Notes: generated by a model not told the origin, from the sequence alone. Positions 7,741 to 17,017 are shown, counted from the first letter of the stretch. The stretch is DNA of 40,929 nt from an uncultured Methanobrevibacter sp. (GCF_902801725.1 NZ_CADCJB010000024.1:1-40929), one strand, 5' to 3'. Numbers and translations are program-made.

Positions 7741-10020
7741 ATGTATGTTGTAAAATTTGAGGATTTAAATAAATCCGATATTGGGATTGCAGGTGGAAAA
7801 GGTGCTAATTTGGGTGAATTAACTCAAGCGGGCATTCCAGTACCGCCAGGTTTTGTAGTAACTGCTCAAGCTTATGAAAAATTCATGGAAGAGGCTGGAA
7901 TTAATAATAAGGTCATGAGTATTCTTGAAGAAATTGACATAAATGATACAAAAGCTCTTCAAGCTGCCGCTGAAGAAATCAAGGCTATTATTAATGAAGC
8001 TCCTATTCCTGAAGACATGGTTGTATTAATTCTTGAAGCATATAATCAGCTTTGCCAAAAAGTTGGTGAAGATGATACTGATGTAGCTATTCGTTCTTCA
8101 GCTACCGCAGAAGATTTACCTGAAGCTTCTTTTGCAGGTCAACAAGATACATTTTTACATGTTTCTGGAAATGAGGAAGTAATAGAATATATCAGAAAAT
8201 GTTGGGCTTCTTTATTTGAAGCAAGAGCAATTTTCTACAGGGAAGAAAACAATTTTGAACACTCAAAAGTATATATTGCTGTTGTAGTTCAAAAAATGGC
8301 AAATGCTGACAAAGCAGGTGTAATGTTTACCGTAAACCCATCAACTGGTGAAGAAATTGCTTTAATTGAAGGATCATGGGGACTTGGTGAGTCCGTAGTG
8401 TCCGGAGATGTAACTCCTGATAATTATCAAGTCGACAAAAAAGACAATGATATTATCAATGTAACCATCAGTGACAAAAAGGTAATGTACACTAATGATG
8501 AAAACGGTACTAGTGTAAAAGTCGAAGTTCCTGAAGAGAAAAGAAACGAAAGAGTATTGTCTGATGAAGAGCTCATTGAATTAACAGAAATGGGTAAAAG
8601 AGTTCAAGCTCATTACGGTGAACCAATGGATACTGAATGGGCATTTGAAAGAGATAACTTATTCTTATTGCAAGCTAGACCTATCACTACTTTAGGTGAT
8701 GTTGAAGCTAAAGCGGATGATGATGAATCATCTGATTTAGGTGATGTTTTAGTAAGGGGTCTTGGTGCAAGTCCAGGTATGGCCTCCGGTAAAGTTAAGA
8801 TTGTTTTTGATATTGATGAATTGGATAAAATTAAAGACGGCGACATCATGGTTACAACTATGACCACACCTGATATGGTTCCAGCTATGAGAAGAGCAAG
8901 CGGTATCGTAACCGATGAGGGTGGTGTAACATGCCATGCATCCATCATTTCCCGTGAACTAGGTATTCCTTGTGTTGTAGGTACTGGTAGTGCTACAAAT
9001 ACTTTGGAAGAAAATTCCGGAGTCACATTGGATGGTAAAAAAGGTTTAGTATTTGAAGGAATTTCTGAAACCAAAGAAGAAGCTGTTGCTGTTCAAGGAA
9101 CTGTTGAAGCCGCTCCGATTATTACTGTTACTGAAGTAAAAGCTAATGTAAGTATGCCTGAAGCTGCAGAAAAAGCAGCTGCAACAGGTGCTGATGGTGT
9201 AGGACTCTTAAGAACCGAGCACTTGATGTTGACATCAGGTATTCACCCAGGCAAATTCATTGCTGATGGAAGAGAAGATGAATTAATTGATACAATTGCA
9301 GAAAATGTTCAGATTGTAGCAGATGCATTCTATCCAAGACCTGTATGGTATAGGACTTTAGACGCTCCAACTGATGAATTCATTACCTTAGAAGGTGGAG
9401 AAAACGAACCTAGAGAACACAATCCTATGCTTGGTTGGAGAGGTATCAGAAGAGAACTCGACCAGCCTGAAATCCTTAAATGTGAATTCAAAGCTATTAA
9501 AAAGTTACATGAAAAAGGATACACAAACATTGGAATCATGATTCCATTATCCCAAAGTCCTGCTGAATTGGTACAGGCTAAAGCATTATGTTCCGAAATT
9601 GGTTTCGAACCTCACAAAGATGTTGACTTCGGTATGATGGTTGAAATTCCTGCAGCTGCAATAATGATTGATGAGTACATTAAAATTGGAATCGACTTTG
9701 TAAGTTTAGGAACCAACGATTTAACTCAATACACTCTTGCTGTTGATAGAAACAATGAATTTGTAGCAAAACACTACTCTGAAGAACACCCTGCAGTAAT
9801 GAAATTAATTGAAAGAACAATTAGAAAATGTGCTGAAGCAGGTGTTAAATGTAGTATTTGTGGTCAAGCAGGCAGCGTACCTCACATTGTTGAAAAACTT
9901 GTTGGATTCGGTATTTCAAGTGTTTCATCAAATACTGATGCTATTGCCGATGTGAGAAAAACTGTTGCTAGAGCCGAACAAAAAATTATTCTCGACGCTG
10001 CTCGTAAACGTTTAGAATAA
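7741..10020 (+). CDS. ppsA: Phosphoenolpyruvate synthase
   Basis: A 759-residue enzyme that makes PEP from pyruvate, ATP and water, the gluconeogenic entry after CO2 fixation to pyruvate. The N-terminal ATP-binding domain starts with GGKGANLGEL and contains RSSATAEDLPEASFAGQQ. The swivelling phosphohistidine domain has EGGVTCHASI, with His399 as the phosphorylated residue. The C-terminal PEP/pyruvate TIM barrel contains GVGLLRTEH, GTNDLTQYTL and CGQAGS, with Cys707 at the expected acid/base position. Length and order are normal. GAGGT precedes the ATG, and a TATA-like stretch at about 7670-7683 probably drives the gene. T-rich sequence follows the stop. Confidence 0.97.
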   Translation: MYVVKFEDLNKSDIGIAGGKGANLGELTQAGIPVPPGFVVTAQAYEKFMEEAGINNKVMSILEEIDINDTKALQAAAEEIKAIINEAPIPEDMVVLILEAYNQLCQKVGEDDTDVAIRSSATAEDLPEASFAGQQDTFLHVSGNEEVIEYIRKCWASLFEARAIFYREENNFEHSKVYIAVVVQKMANADKAGVMFTVNPSTGEEIALIEGSWGLGESVVSGDVTPDNYQVDKKDNDIINVTISDKKVMYTNDENGTSVKVEVPEEKRNERVLSDEELIELTEMGKRVQAHYGEPMDTEWAFERDNLFLLQARPITTLGDVEAKADDDESSDLGDVLVRGLGASPGMASGKVKIVFDIDELDKIKDGDIMVTTMTTPDMVPAMRRASGIVTDEGGVTCHASIISRELGIPCVVGTGSATNTLEENSGVTLDGKKGLVFEGISETKEEAVAVQGTVEAAPIITVTEVKANVSMPEAAEKAAATGADGVGLLRTEHLMLTSGIHPGKFIADGREDELIDTIAENVQIVADAFYPRPVWYRTLDAPTDEFITLEGGENEPREHNPMLGWRGIRRELDQPEILKCEFKAIKKLHEKGYTNIGIMIPLSQSPAELVQAKALCSEIGFEPHKDVDFGMMVEIPAAAIMIDEYIKIGIDFVSLGTNDLTQYTLAVDRNNEFVAKHYSEEHPAVMKLIERTIRKCAEAGVKCSICGQAGSVPHIVEKLVGFGISSVSSNTDAIADVRKTVARAEQKIILDAARKRLE

Positions 10021-10058
10021 TTTTATTCTTTCTTTTTTTTTATTTTTATTTTGATTAA
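10021..10058 (+). terminator. T-rich terminator after ppsA
   Basis: A pyrimidine-rich stretch containing a run of nine T's directly follows the ppsA stop codon and precedes mfnA by about 25 bases. Without a clear hairpin, some readthrough into mfnA is possible. Confidence 0.4.
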
Positions 10059-10081
10059 TTATTTTTAAGTTAGGGTATTTT

Positions 10082-11239
10082 ATGCAAGATGAACCGATAG
10101 ATAAGGAAACTATTCTAAATGAATTGTCAGAAATCCATAAATTAGATTATAATTATGCAGATGGCAGAATTTTAGGGTCCATGTGTACTGAAGCCCATCC
10201 ATTTGCAAAAGAAGTTTACTGCAAATTTCTGGATACTAATTTGGGAGACCCTGGACTGTTTAAAGGAACTAAACATATTGAGGGGGAAGTGATTAAATCT
10301 ATTGGTAATCTGTTGTCTCTTGAGAATCCATATGGAAATATCGTTACAGGGGGCACTGAAGCCAACATTATGGCTATTCGTGCTGCAAGAAATCATGCAA
10401 GGAAATATAAGGGCATTGTTGACGGTGAAATAATCATTCCAGATTCTGCTCATTTTTCATTTAAAAAAGCAGCAGACATGTTAAATTTAAAAATAGTTGA
10501 AGCTAAGCTTGATGATGATTATAAGATTAATGTCGAATCATTAAGGGAAGCTATTTCAGATAAAACTGTCGCTATAGTTGCAATTGCGGGCACTACTGAA
10601 TTGGGATTAATTGATCCAATTGAAGAGATTTCGAAAATTGCACATGAAAATAACATCTATTTCCATGTTGATGCTGCTTTTGGAGGATTTTCAATTCCAT
10701 TTCTAAAGGAAGCGGGTTATGACTTGCCTGTTTTTGATTTTTCTCTGGAAGGGGTTTGCTCAATTACTGTAGACCCACATAAAATGGGCCTGGCTCCTAT
10801 TCCTGCTGGCGGAATTATCTTTAGAAAAGAGGAATATCTGCAGGTAATGGCAGTCGATTCTCCTTATTTAACTGTAAAAACTCAATCCACAATTGTTGGA
10901 ACTCGTTTAGGCGCATCTTCTGCAGCCACTTATGCAATCATGAAATATTTTGGCAAAAAAGGATATTCAAAAATTGCCCGAAATTTGATGGACAATACCT
11001 ATTTTTTAAAAGAAGGTTTGGAAGAAATCGGATATGAACTTGTTTGTGAACCGGAATTAAATATTTTGGCGTTCAACCATCCTAAAATTGAAGCTCATCA
11101 GTTTGCAGAAAAATTGGATAATCTAGGATGGAAAGTTTCCGTTGCAAAATGTCCCGTTGCAATTCGCATGGTGCTGATGAATCACATTAAAAAAAGTCAT
11201 TTAAAAGAATTGTTAGAAGATTTGAAAAAAATCTACTAA
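10082..11239 (+). CDS. mfnA: L-tyrosine/L-aspartate decarboxylase
   Basis: A 385-residue PLP-dependent group II decarboxylase. [10 protein letters not shown] carries the lysine (Lys234) that forms the Schiff base with [12 protein letters not shown] holds the Asp that contacts the pyridine nitrogen, and [11 protein letters not shown] the phosphate-binding region. Archaeal MfnA makes tyramine for methanofuran; some homologues decarboxylate aspartate to beta-alanine for coenzyme A. In a methanogen the methanofuran role is expected, though both may apply. It starts 61 bases after ppsA with only a weak AGGG ribosome site. It is convergent with mptD, leaving 4 bases between the stops. Confidence 0.93.
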   Translation: MQDEPIDKETILNELSEIHKLDYNYADGRILGSMCTEAHPFAKEVYCKFLDTNLGDPGLFKGTKHIEGEVIKSIGNLLSLENPYGNIVTGGTEANIMAIRAARNHARKYKGIVDGEIIIPDSAHFSFKKAADMLNLKIVEAKLDDDYKINVESLREAISDKTVAIVAIAGTTELGLIDPIEEISKIAHENNIYFHVDAAFGGFSIPFLKEAGYDLPVFDFSLEGVCSITVDPHKMGLAPIPAGGIIFRKEEYLQVMAVDSPYLTVKTQSTIVGTRLGASSAATYAIMKYFGKKGYSKIARNLMDNTYFLKEGLEEIGYELVCEPELNILAFNHPKIEAHQFAEKLDNLGWKVSVAKCPVAIRMVLMNHIKKSHLKELLEDLKKIY

Positions 11240-11243
11240 CTAA

Positions 11244-11615
11244 TCATTCTTCTATATTTTCTACATACATTAATGGATAATTGAGTTCTTCTATAAATTC
11301 TATTCTTATAGTTGCCTTGACATTATCCACTTTTGTAAAAATTTTAACGTCCAGCATGTCACCGGTAAGCGAAGTATAGTCAAATTCGGTCATTGACTCT
11401 TCAAGTTTGTCAAATCTTATTTTGACTTTCACATCTTCGATTGCAGGCTGCAACTTTAAAGATTCTTCCATGCTTGTTTCTAAACTTTTTTTTGAGTGCT
11501 TGTTAACGGGAGTTCCCACAAATTGGTGGAATAAAGCTCCCATACTTATTGCACCCTCAAATATTGCTCTTTCCCGTTTAGTTATATTTGAAAAGTATTT
11601 TTCATCCACATCCAT
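11244..11615 (-). CDS. mptD: Archaeal dihydroneopterin aldolase
   Basis: A 123-residue protein of the archaeal-type dihydroneopterin aldolase family (formerly DUF372). It cleaves 7,8-dihydroneopterin to 6-hydroxymethyl-dihydropterin and glycolaldehyde in tetrahydromethanopterin synthesis. The conserved block ERAIFEGAISMGALFHQFVG at residues 15-34 is the hallmark; Glu20 and His30 are candidate active-site residues. The start is firm: GGAGGATA lies just before the ATG and overlaps the stop codon of the upstream sortase gene, so translation is coupled. It is the last gene of the pssA-DUF515-sortase-mptD run, an unexpected cofactor gene behind envelope genes. Confidence 0.88.
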   Translation of the reverse strand: MDVDEKYFSNITKRERAIFEGAISMGALFHQFVGTPVNKHSKKSLETSMEESLKLQPAIEDVKVKIRFDKLEESMTEFDYTSLTGDMLDVKIFTKVDNVKATIRIEFIEELNYPLMYVENIEE

Positions 11616-11617
11616 GT

Positions 11618-12337
11618 TTATCCTCCATTCAGCAGGATTATCTTCTCATATATAATCTCCGACGGTATCGGGAAGATACAGAAGAATACCAGCACTAGTG
11701 TGATTATCAGGACTGTAGCCAATATGTATCCCCTATTGTCTTTAGGGTAGAAAAAGCTAAATATGAGTCCGAAAACTAAAAATAGTGCTGTTAAGAACAA
11801 ACCATATGATTCTTGAGGATTATTTTTGATGATTTCTGTATTAATTGGTTGTGTATCAGTTAATTCTCCTTTAACAATCAGCCTATTTTCAGTAGATCCT
11901 ATAGGGTCGCATGTAATCAGATAAACATTTTTGCCTCCCTCTTGCGCATTAAGTTCGTATGATGCAGGAACTATGAATGAATCCACTACTTTATAATGCA
12001 ATTCTCCAATTCCAGGCCATTCTAGCATGAAGCTGTCTCCAATGTGTACATCATTAAGCCTTAAAAATGGGGAACCCTGCAATGTTCTATGTCCGAAAAT
12101 CAGCACATCCCCACTGTCTGGATTATATGAGTCTAATTCATGAAAAACTCCTTGGCTGAGAGATACATTATTTATTTTCTCTTGAACGCCTATTGATGGG
12201 ATTACAATAGTTGGAGCTTCAACATTTCTTTCAATACTTATTTTGGATGAGAAATAATTAACCTCCCCCATGGCATATAATCCAATTATCAATAGACAAA
12301 TAATAATAATTATAGTCATGATGCTTGGTTTTTTCAT
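11618..12337 (-). CDS. Sortase-family transpeptidase, multi-spanning
   Basis: A 239-residue membrane protein with a sortase domain. The catalytic triad is visible: His83 in FGHRTLQGS, Cys143 in LITCDP and Arg152 in ENRLIVKG. Residues 6-22 form an N-terminal membrane anchor. Two more hydrophobic segments follow the catalytic domain (about 179-197 and 204-224), an arrangement seen in some archaeal sortases and unlike the single anchor of classical sortase A. In Methanobrevibacter, sortases are thought to attach large adhesin-like surface proteins. No substrate with a sorting signal is in the window. It lies 48 bases after the DUF515-like gene. A GTGAT site precedes the ATG. Confidence 0.88.
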   Translation of the reverse strand: MKKPSIMTIIIIICLLIIGLYAMGEVNYFSSKISIERNVEAPTIVIPSIGVQEKINNVSLSQGVFHELDSYNPDSGDVLIFGHRTLQGSPFLRLNDVHIGDSFMLEWPGIGELHYKVVDSFIVPASYELNAQEGGKNVYLITCDPIGSTENRLIVKGELTDTQPINTEIIKNNPQESYGLFLTALFLVFGLIFSFFYPKDNRGYILATVLIITLVLVFFCIFPIPSEIIYEKIILLNGG

Positions 12338-12385
12338 AATATCACTTTTGTTATATCTTTGTCATCTCTATTAATAATAGTTTTC

Positions 12386-13528
12386 TTAATCATATGTTGA
12401 ACTTATTTCATTTATCATCCAATCGGGGGCATTGGTTGTAGGAATTGTAAGTACGATATTATCCATATTATTCAGCATAAAATTAACTTTGTCCTGTGGG
12501 GTTTCAATTAAAAGCATATATTGGGCATCCAAATCGCCTAAGTTAATTTGCCTTTCATAATTTGACAGTTTTATGCCGTAATTCTTAAGCAGTTCGAAAG
12601 TTTCCTTCTCATTGTATCCGTTCATTATGCTGCCTTTTATCATTTCCAGTACATTAGATGAAAATTTTCTTGAATTTTCCTGAGGGTTGGTACTGTTTCC
12701 ATGTACTGTCATTTTTGATTTCGAGTATTCTGAATCAACCTCTCCGTTTTCTTCATATCTCATTATTGACAAAACTGTGCATCCGCTAATGTCGGGATTT
12801 GTGTTGGTTGTGTTTAATTCTTCTCCGGTATCGTTTAGATTGGAATATATGTCTACTATACTTCCAACATTTACCAGTCCTGCACCTGCCTGGAGCCTTG
12901 AAACCAATACCGGAACTGAAACTGTATTTGGTTTTTCAAATTTGATTTTTGATAAAATTCGGGCATCGTTTTCATTGACGATTTTTGTTGCATCATTCTG
13001 AGACATTATTACATTTTTGCTTTCATTTGAATAGACGGCCATTGTTCTGTTATACTTGTCAATGTTCGATTTTATTGATTTGTGATGATATGATTTCCAG
13101 TCCTTGGTGGCAGGGCCGATGATGTCAATTCTTTCGATTTCACCGATGTCTTTTCCGTTTTTAATTTCGTTTTCTAAAGCCATTTCATTCGGTGATGTTG
13201 CAAGCGCGCCTGTATAGTACTCGTGAAGCTCGTTTATTTTTGTTGTTTTCTCTAGGGATAGTTCTTTTTGACCAGGTTCATAGATTAAAAAATAGTATGA
13301 TGAAATTATTAATGTTAATAATATGAAAATGGTTATTATCACGCCTATTTTTCTTTTTCGTTCATTTTCTGTTATGTCCGTATCGTTTGGAGTTAAATAA
13401 ACTCCAAGTTTATGATTAAACTTTTTCAATAGTGATAGTTCATCGTCTTTTGGTTTTGGTAAAATTTCATTGAATTCTTCTTCAAAACCATTCGGATATA
13501 ATCTATCTTTTGGTTTTTTATTATTCAT
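12386..13528 (-). CDS. DUF515-like membrane protein, CpaB/SAF-reminiscent
   Basis: A 380-residue protein that I assign to archaeal DUF515 with moderate confidence. A charged cytoplasmic segment of about 62 residues precedes one membrane span at about 65-86; the rest should be extracellular. Within it, VPVLVSRLQAGAGLVNVGSI followed by VDIYSN resembles the SAF segment of the pilus-assembly protein CpaB/RcpC, which would suggest a surface-appendage or wall-associated role. That link is inference from a short pattern. The ATG at 13526-13528 is preferred to a TTG two codons upstream because AGGAGT lies 7 bases before it. It sits between pssA and the sortase gene in an operon. Confidence 0.65.
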   Translation of the reverse strand: MNNKKPKDRLYPNGFEEEFNEILPKPKDDELSLLKKFNHKLGVYLTPNDTDITENERKRKIGVIITIFILLTLIISSYYFLIYEPGQKELSLEKTTKINELHEYYTGALATSPNEMALENEIKNGKDIGEIERIDIIGPATKDWKSYHHKSIKSNIDKYNRTMAVYSNESKNVIMSQNDATKIVNENDARILSKIKFEKPNTVSVPVLVSRLQAGAGLVNVGSIVDIYSNLNDTGEELNTTNTNPDISGCTVLSIMRYEENGEVDSEYSKSKMTVHGNSTNPQENSRKFSSNVLEMIKGSIMNGYNEKETFELLKNYGIKLSNYERQINLGDLDAQYMLLIETPQDKVNFMLNNMDNIVLTIPTTNAPDWMINEISSTYD

Positions 13529-13584
13529 TTTCAATACTCCTTTTAATTTTGATGGTTAATTTAATTAATAGGAGTAAATTGATC

Positions 13585-14280
13585 TCATTTTTTAATTAAA
13601 TTAATTATAAGGTAGTATAGACAGAATAATAGTAATATTAAAGCGGGCACGTTAATACCATATACTATTGTTGGAATTGGAAGTATTAGCAATATAATCA
13701 ATATGCAGGATATTGCAATTATTGGCATATTTGAGAATTTCGGATATTTTATATTGCTTATCATTAGAATTGAGACTATTGAAGCCAAAATCAATGCTGA
13801 ATAAATATTAAATAATCCGCTTAAATATAATGTGGCTAATATAAAGGATATTCCTGGAATCGGAAAGCCAATAAAACCGCTTGTTTTAATATGGTCTGCT
13901 ATCACATTATATCTGGTTAATCTCAGGATTCCACAGACAACAATTAATAAGCTGACAAGTATTACAATTGTTTGCAACGGCATTGGTGTGGTGTTAAGTG
14001 ATGTATAAAGGAATACTGCAGGAGCTACACCAAATGATACAATATCAGATAAGGAATCTATATTTTTTCCAAATCCTAAACTGTCATTTCTATTTGTTTT
14101 TCGAGCTACCCAACCATCTGCGGAGTCAAACATAATAGCAACAATCATTAATAATGCTGATAATTCAAAAAAATGATTTATGGCAAGTATTATTGATAAA
14201 AATCCTGAACTCATATTCAATAATGAAATGAGGTCGGATATTGCTACGAAACTTTGGATATCAGTTCTTTCAATTTCCAT
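13585..14280 (-). CDS. pssA: Archaetidylserine synthase (CDP-alcohol phosphatidyltransferase family)
   Basis: A 231-residue membrane enzyme expected to condense CDP-archaeol with L-serine to give archaetidylserine. The family motif is present at about residues 50-75: DGWVAR followed by GKNIDSLSD, supplying the metal-binding aspartates. The spacing between AR and the following G is about two residues longer than the general consensus if GKNID is taken as the second block. The remainder is six to eight hydrophobic helices. The serine assignment follows the SLSDIVSFGVAPA context typical of serine-using members. GGAGT precedes the ATG. It is the first gene of the minus-strand envelope operon. Confidence 0.86.
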   Translation of the reverse strand: MEIERTDIQSFVAISDLISLLNMSSGFLSIILAINHFFELSALLMIVAIMFDSADGWVARKTNRNDSLGFGKNIDSLSDIVSFGVAPAVFLYTSLNTTPMPLQTIVILVSLLIVVCGILRLTRYNVIADHIKTSGFIGFPIPGISFILATLYLSGLFNIYSALILASIVSILMISNIKYPKFSNMPIIAISCILIILLILPIPTIVYGINVPALILLLFCLYYLIINLIKK

Positions 14281-14686
14281 ATTTTAACTCCGGTAATACT
14301 TTTTGTTTCATTTCTTATTAACTTTATCTTGCAAATCGCTTAATTATTATCTATATTTATTTTTAATTATTAATAAGTATTATTTTTTGTCATTTGTGTT
14401 TATTTATTTATTCTTTTAAAATTTAATTACATATCAATTAGTTTTTTTCTATTTTAATATTGATTTTAGTAAGTAACCTTTTAAAAATTGAAATTTATTT
14501 ATTTATTTTCTAAAATAACACTAAACGATAAAATATATATAATAATAGTTTGAAAAAATATTAATTGTTAGACTTTAAAAACAGGTATGTAGTTAACATT
14601 TTAAATGATTAATTTTAATTATTTTTTAATTTTAACTCCTATTTTTGAAGTTAATATGACTTAATTAATATAATGTGTGTAGTTCG
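14281..14686. promoter_or_regulatory. Divergent intergenic region between the pssA and mreB operons
   Basis: About 400 very AT-rich bases without a credible gene. For the plus-strand operon, AAATATATAT at 14531-14540 is a good TATA candidate and would give a leader of about 120 bases. The promoter for pssA is probably within the first 120 bases, but I cannot single out one box because the composition is so skewed. I see no hairpin or recognisable RNA. Confidence 0.4.
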
Positions 14687-15283
14687 ATGATTGAAGATAA
14701 TATACGTGTCCTTAGACAAGCTGCAATGGTTACCACTGATGATTCATATAAAGTTGAGAAAAGTTGGTGTATTATTGCAGGAAATGCTGATTTAATAGAT
14801 GCTATGGCATATAAGGCTATTGCATCAAATCATAATGTCAAAATATTGTTTAGAGAACATGTTATATTAAATGAAGGAAAATTAGATAAAAAATTTGATT
14901 TTATCATGCTTTATGGTAATTCAATTATAATAAATGACTTCAAAAAGGATACTAAACAACGTGGAGGAGCTTGTGTCAGTATACCTCCAAAATATTTGGT
15001 TGAAGAACCTAATTTGATGGCTTTCGTAGCTCCCGAAATTTCTTTTGCAATCGTGCAGGAATCTCAAACTACTAGTTTCATTAATATTGATATAAGTAAT
15101 GAAGTAAAATTACCAAACTTCATCAAATCTGCTTTGAAACCGTTTTACAACGCTAATGAAGTTGTATTGTCAACAATCTTAATATCTGTTGATGATGACT
15201 TATTTGTAAATAAGGTTCAAAGTATCGCTACATCAAATAGAATTTTCGTTATCGATTTTAAAGACATTGTAACGGAGGATTAA
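14687..15283 (+). CDS. Uncharacterised protein coupled to mreB
   Basis: A 198-residue soluble-looking protein that I do not recognise. It has no membrane span, signal peptide or cysteine cluster. The start is MIEDNIRVLRQAAMV at ATG 14687; an in-frame GTG lies four codons upstream without better support. The middle contains the hydrophobic strands KFDFIMLYGN and LVEEPNLMAFVAPE. The end reads NRIFVIDFKDIVTED. Its stop is 2 bases before the mreB ATG, and the mreB ribosome site (GGAGGA) overlaps its last codons, so the two proteins are made in a coupled way. A role as an MreB partner or regulator is a reasonable guess from position only. Confidence 0.75.
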   Translation: MIEDNIRVLRQAAMVTTDDSYKVEKSWCIIAGNADLIDAMAYKAIASNHNVKILFREHVILNEGKLDKKFDFIMLYGNSIIINDFKKDTKQRGGACVSIPPKYLVEEPNLMAFVAPEISFAIVQESQTTSFINIDISNEVKLPNFIKSALKPFYNANEVVLSTILISVDDDLFVNKVQSIATSNRIFVIDFKDIVTED

Positions 15284-15285
15284 TC

Positions 15286-16359
15286 ATGAATATTTTTGGA
15301 AAGGATGAGGAAGAACCACAAGTTACTAATACTAAAGTTATTAGTAATAGTTTAGGAATTGATTTAGGAACTTTAAACACTGTTATTGCAAAACCTTCAG
15401 GGGACAAATTTGATTTATATCAAATACCATCTGTTGTTGCAGTAAAAAAAGATGACCCATCTGAAGTGTTGGCTGTTGGGGAAGAAGCTAAAAGAATGCT
15501 TGGAAGAACTCCTGAGGACATACTCGCTGTAAGACCTTTGAAAAAAGGAGTTATCGAAAATGTTGTTCAAGCACAAGCATTACTCATTAAAGCAATGCAA
15601 ATTGGTATTAATGAGGGAGAAAGTGTTGGAAGAATAGTTATCGGAATTCCTGGAGATGCATCTGAAGTGGAAAAGAATGCTGCTGAAGAAATTGGTAGAA
15701 AAGCTGGTGCTCAAAATATTTTAGTTATCAGTGAAGGATTAGCAGCAGCTATTGGTGCTGGTTTACCTATCGCCGAACCAAATGGTACTATGGTTATTGA
15801 CATCGGTGCTGGATCAACCGATATTGTAATTATATCTCTTGGTGGTATTAATGACATTGAAACCGTCAGATGTGGTGGAGATGACATTGACAATAAAATA
15901 GTGGAAATTGTCGCAGAAAAATATGATGTAGCTATTGGTATTCATGATGCAGAATCCGCAAAAATGGAAGTTGGTATGGTTCACTGTTCCGAACAACTTG
16001 AAAATTTAAGTGTTGAAGTTATTGGTAAATCTTTAGAAACTAACCGGCCTAAGAAAGTTGTTATTGACTCAATGTTGGTTGCTGATGCTGTAGAACCATT
16101 CATGCAACAAATCGTTGACGGATTAAATGTAATTTTAGAAAGATTATCTCCGGAGTTAATGATGGGAGTATATAACAATGCTGTTGCTGTTGGTGGAAGT
16201 TCCAGACTTCGTGGATTAAAAGAAAGAATTTTCGATGAAATTTCTATTCCTGTTGAAATTTCTGAAGATCCTATGACTGTCGTTGCAAAAGGTACTGCTA
16301 TCGTTGCTGCAGAACCTCTCGCATTAGAACCTGAAGTCCGTCTTAGGGCTATGAAATAA
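15286..16359 (+). CDS. mreB: MreB-like actin-family ATPase
   Basis: A 357-residue actin-fold protein. The phosphate-1 motif GIDLGTLNT is at residues 24-32, the phosphate-2 motif VIDIGAGSTDIVIISLGG near 169-186, RCGGDDIDNKI just after, and the adenosine motif AVGGSSRLRGL near 304. These follow the bacterial MreB pattern, and the length equals MreB (about 340 residues) plus a short N-terminal extension. There is no Hsp70 substrate-binding domain, so DnaK is excluded. Bacterial MreB directs rod-shaped wall growth; MreB homologues in Methanobacteriales, which have pseudomurein walls, suggest a parallel role. Strong GGAGGA start, coupled to the upstream gene. Confidence 0.9.
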   Translation: MNIFGKDEEEPQVTNTKVISNSLGIDLGTLNTVIAKPSGDKFDLYQIPSVVAVKKDDPSEVLAVGEEAKRMLGRTPEDILAVRPLKKGVIENVVQAQALLIKAMQIGINEGESVGRIVIGIPGDASEVEKNAAEEIGRKAGAQNILVISEGLAAAIGAGLPIAEPNGTMVIDIGAGSTDIVIISLGGINDIETVRCGGDDIDNKIVEIVAEKYDVAIGIHDAESAKMEVGMVHCSEQLENLSVEVIGKSLETNRPKKVVIDSMLVADAVEPFMQQIVDGLNVILERLSPELMMGVYNNAVAVGGSSRLRGLKERIFDEISIPVEISEDPMTVVAKGTAIVAAEPLALEPEVRLRAMK

Positions 16360-16402
16360 ATATTTTTATTTATTTCCTTTTTACTTTTTTTTACTGATTT
16401 TT

Positions 16403-17017
16403 ATGGATATCTTGGGTATTGATGAAGCCGGAAGGGGCTCTGTTTTAGGACCTATGGTTATTGCAGGAGTTATCGTCCCTGAAAAAATGGAAAAGGTCCT
16501 TGAAAGAATGGGTGTTAAGGATTCAAAAAGATTAACTCCAAACAGACGTACTATTTTATCAAGAAAGCTGAGGAAAATGTTCGAGTATGAAATAGTTGTT
16601 ATTTCTGCTTTGGAAATTGACCAGATGAGGGCTGATGGAATCAACCTTAATGATATTGAGAAGAATGCTATGAGGGATTTGATAATAAAATTGAATCCTG
16701 AAAAGGCGATTGTTGATGCTGTGGATGTAAAGGCGGAAAGATTCCAGAATAATCTTTGTGAATCAACCGGTGTAAATGTAATTGCCGAACATAAGGCAGA
16801 TGATAAATACATTGAAGTAAGTGCAGCTTCTATTATTGCAAAGGCCGAAAGAGATGCTCAAATTGCAGAAATTAACAAAGATTTTATTAAAATGGGCGGA
16901 ATTGGTTCAGGATACCCGTCTGATCCTACAACAAAAGAGTTTTTATCTAATTATACTTATGATGAGATGCCAGAATTCGTTAGAAGGTCATGGGCTACGG
17001 TTTCAAAAATGAAATGA
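16403..17017 (+). CDS. rnhB: Ribonuclease HII
   Basis: A 204-residue RNase HII that removes RNA primers and single ribonucleotides from DNA. DEAGRGSVLGPMV at residues 7-19 carries the first catalytic pair Asp7 and Glu8. IVDAVD supplies the next Asp (105 or 108). The KADDKY segment near 131-136 and the SAASIIAKAERD helix are also conserved, the former giving the fourth acidic residue. The length is typical. There is no strong ribosome site before the ATG; the mreB stop is 43 bases upstream, so it may belong to that operon or have its own weak start. Confidence 0.96.
   Translation: MDILGIDEAGRGSVLGPMVIAGVIVPEKMEKVLERMGVKDSKRLTPNRRTILSRKLRKMFEYEIVVISALEIDQMRADGINLNDIEKNAMRDLIIKLNPEKAIVDAVDVKAERFQNNLCESTGVNVIAEHKADDKYIEVSAASIIAKAERDAQIAEINKDFIKMGGIGSGYPSDPTTKEFLSNYTYDEMPEFVRRSWATVSKMK

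Noticed and set aside
8613-9074. 153-codon minus-strand open frame inside ppsA
   Set aside because: It lies wholly opposite a certain gene, has no ribosome site and its peptide resembles no family; it is an antisense shadow.
14675-14686. GTG start four codons upstream for the mreB-coupled gene
   Set aside because: Neither start has a clear ribosome site; the ATG is the simpler choice, and only four residues are at stake.
15286-16359. Reading the actin-fold gene as DnaK/Hsp70
   Set aside because: It stops after the ATPase domain, and its phosphate-2 and adenosine motifs follow MreB rather than Hsp70.
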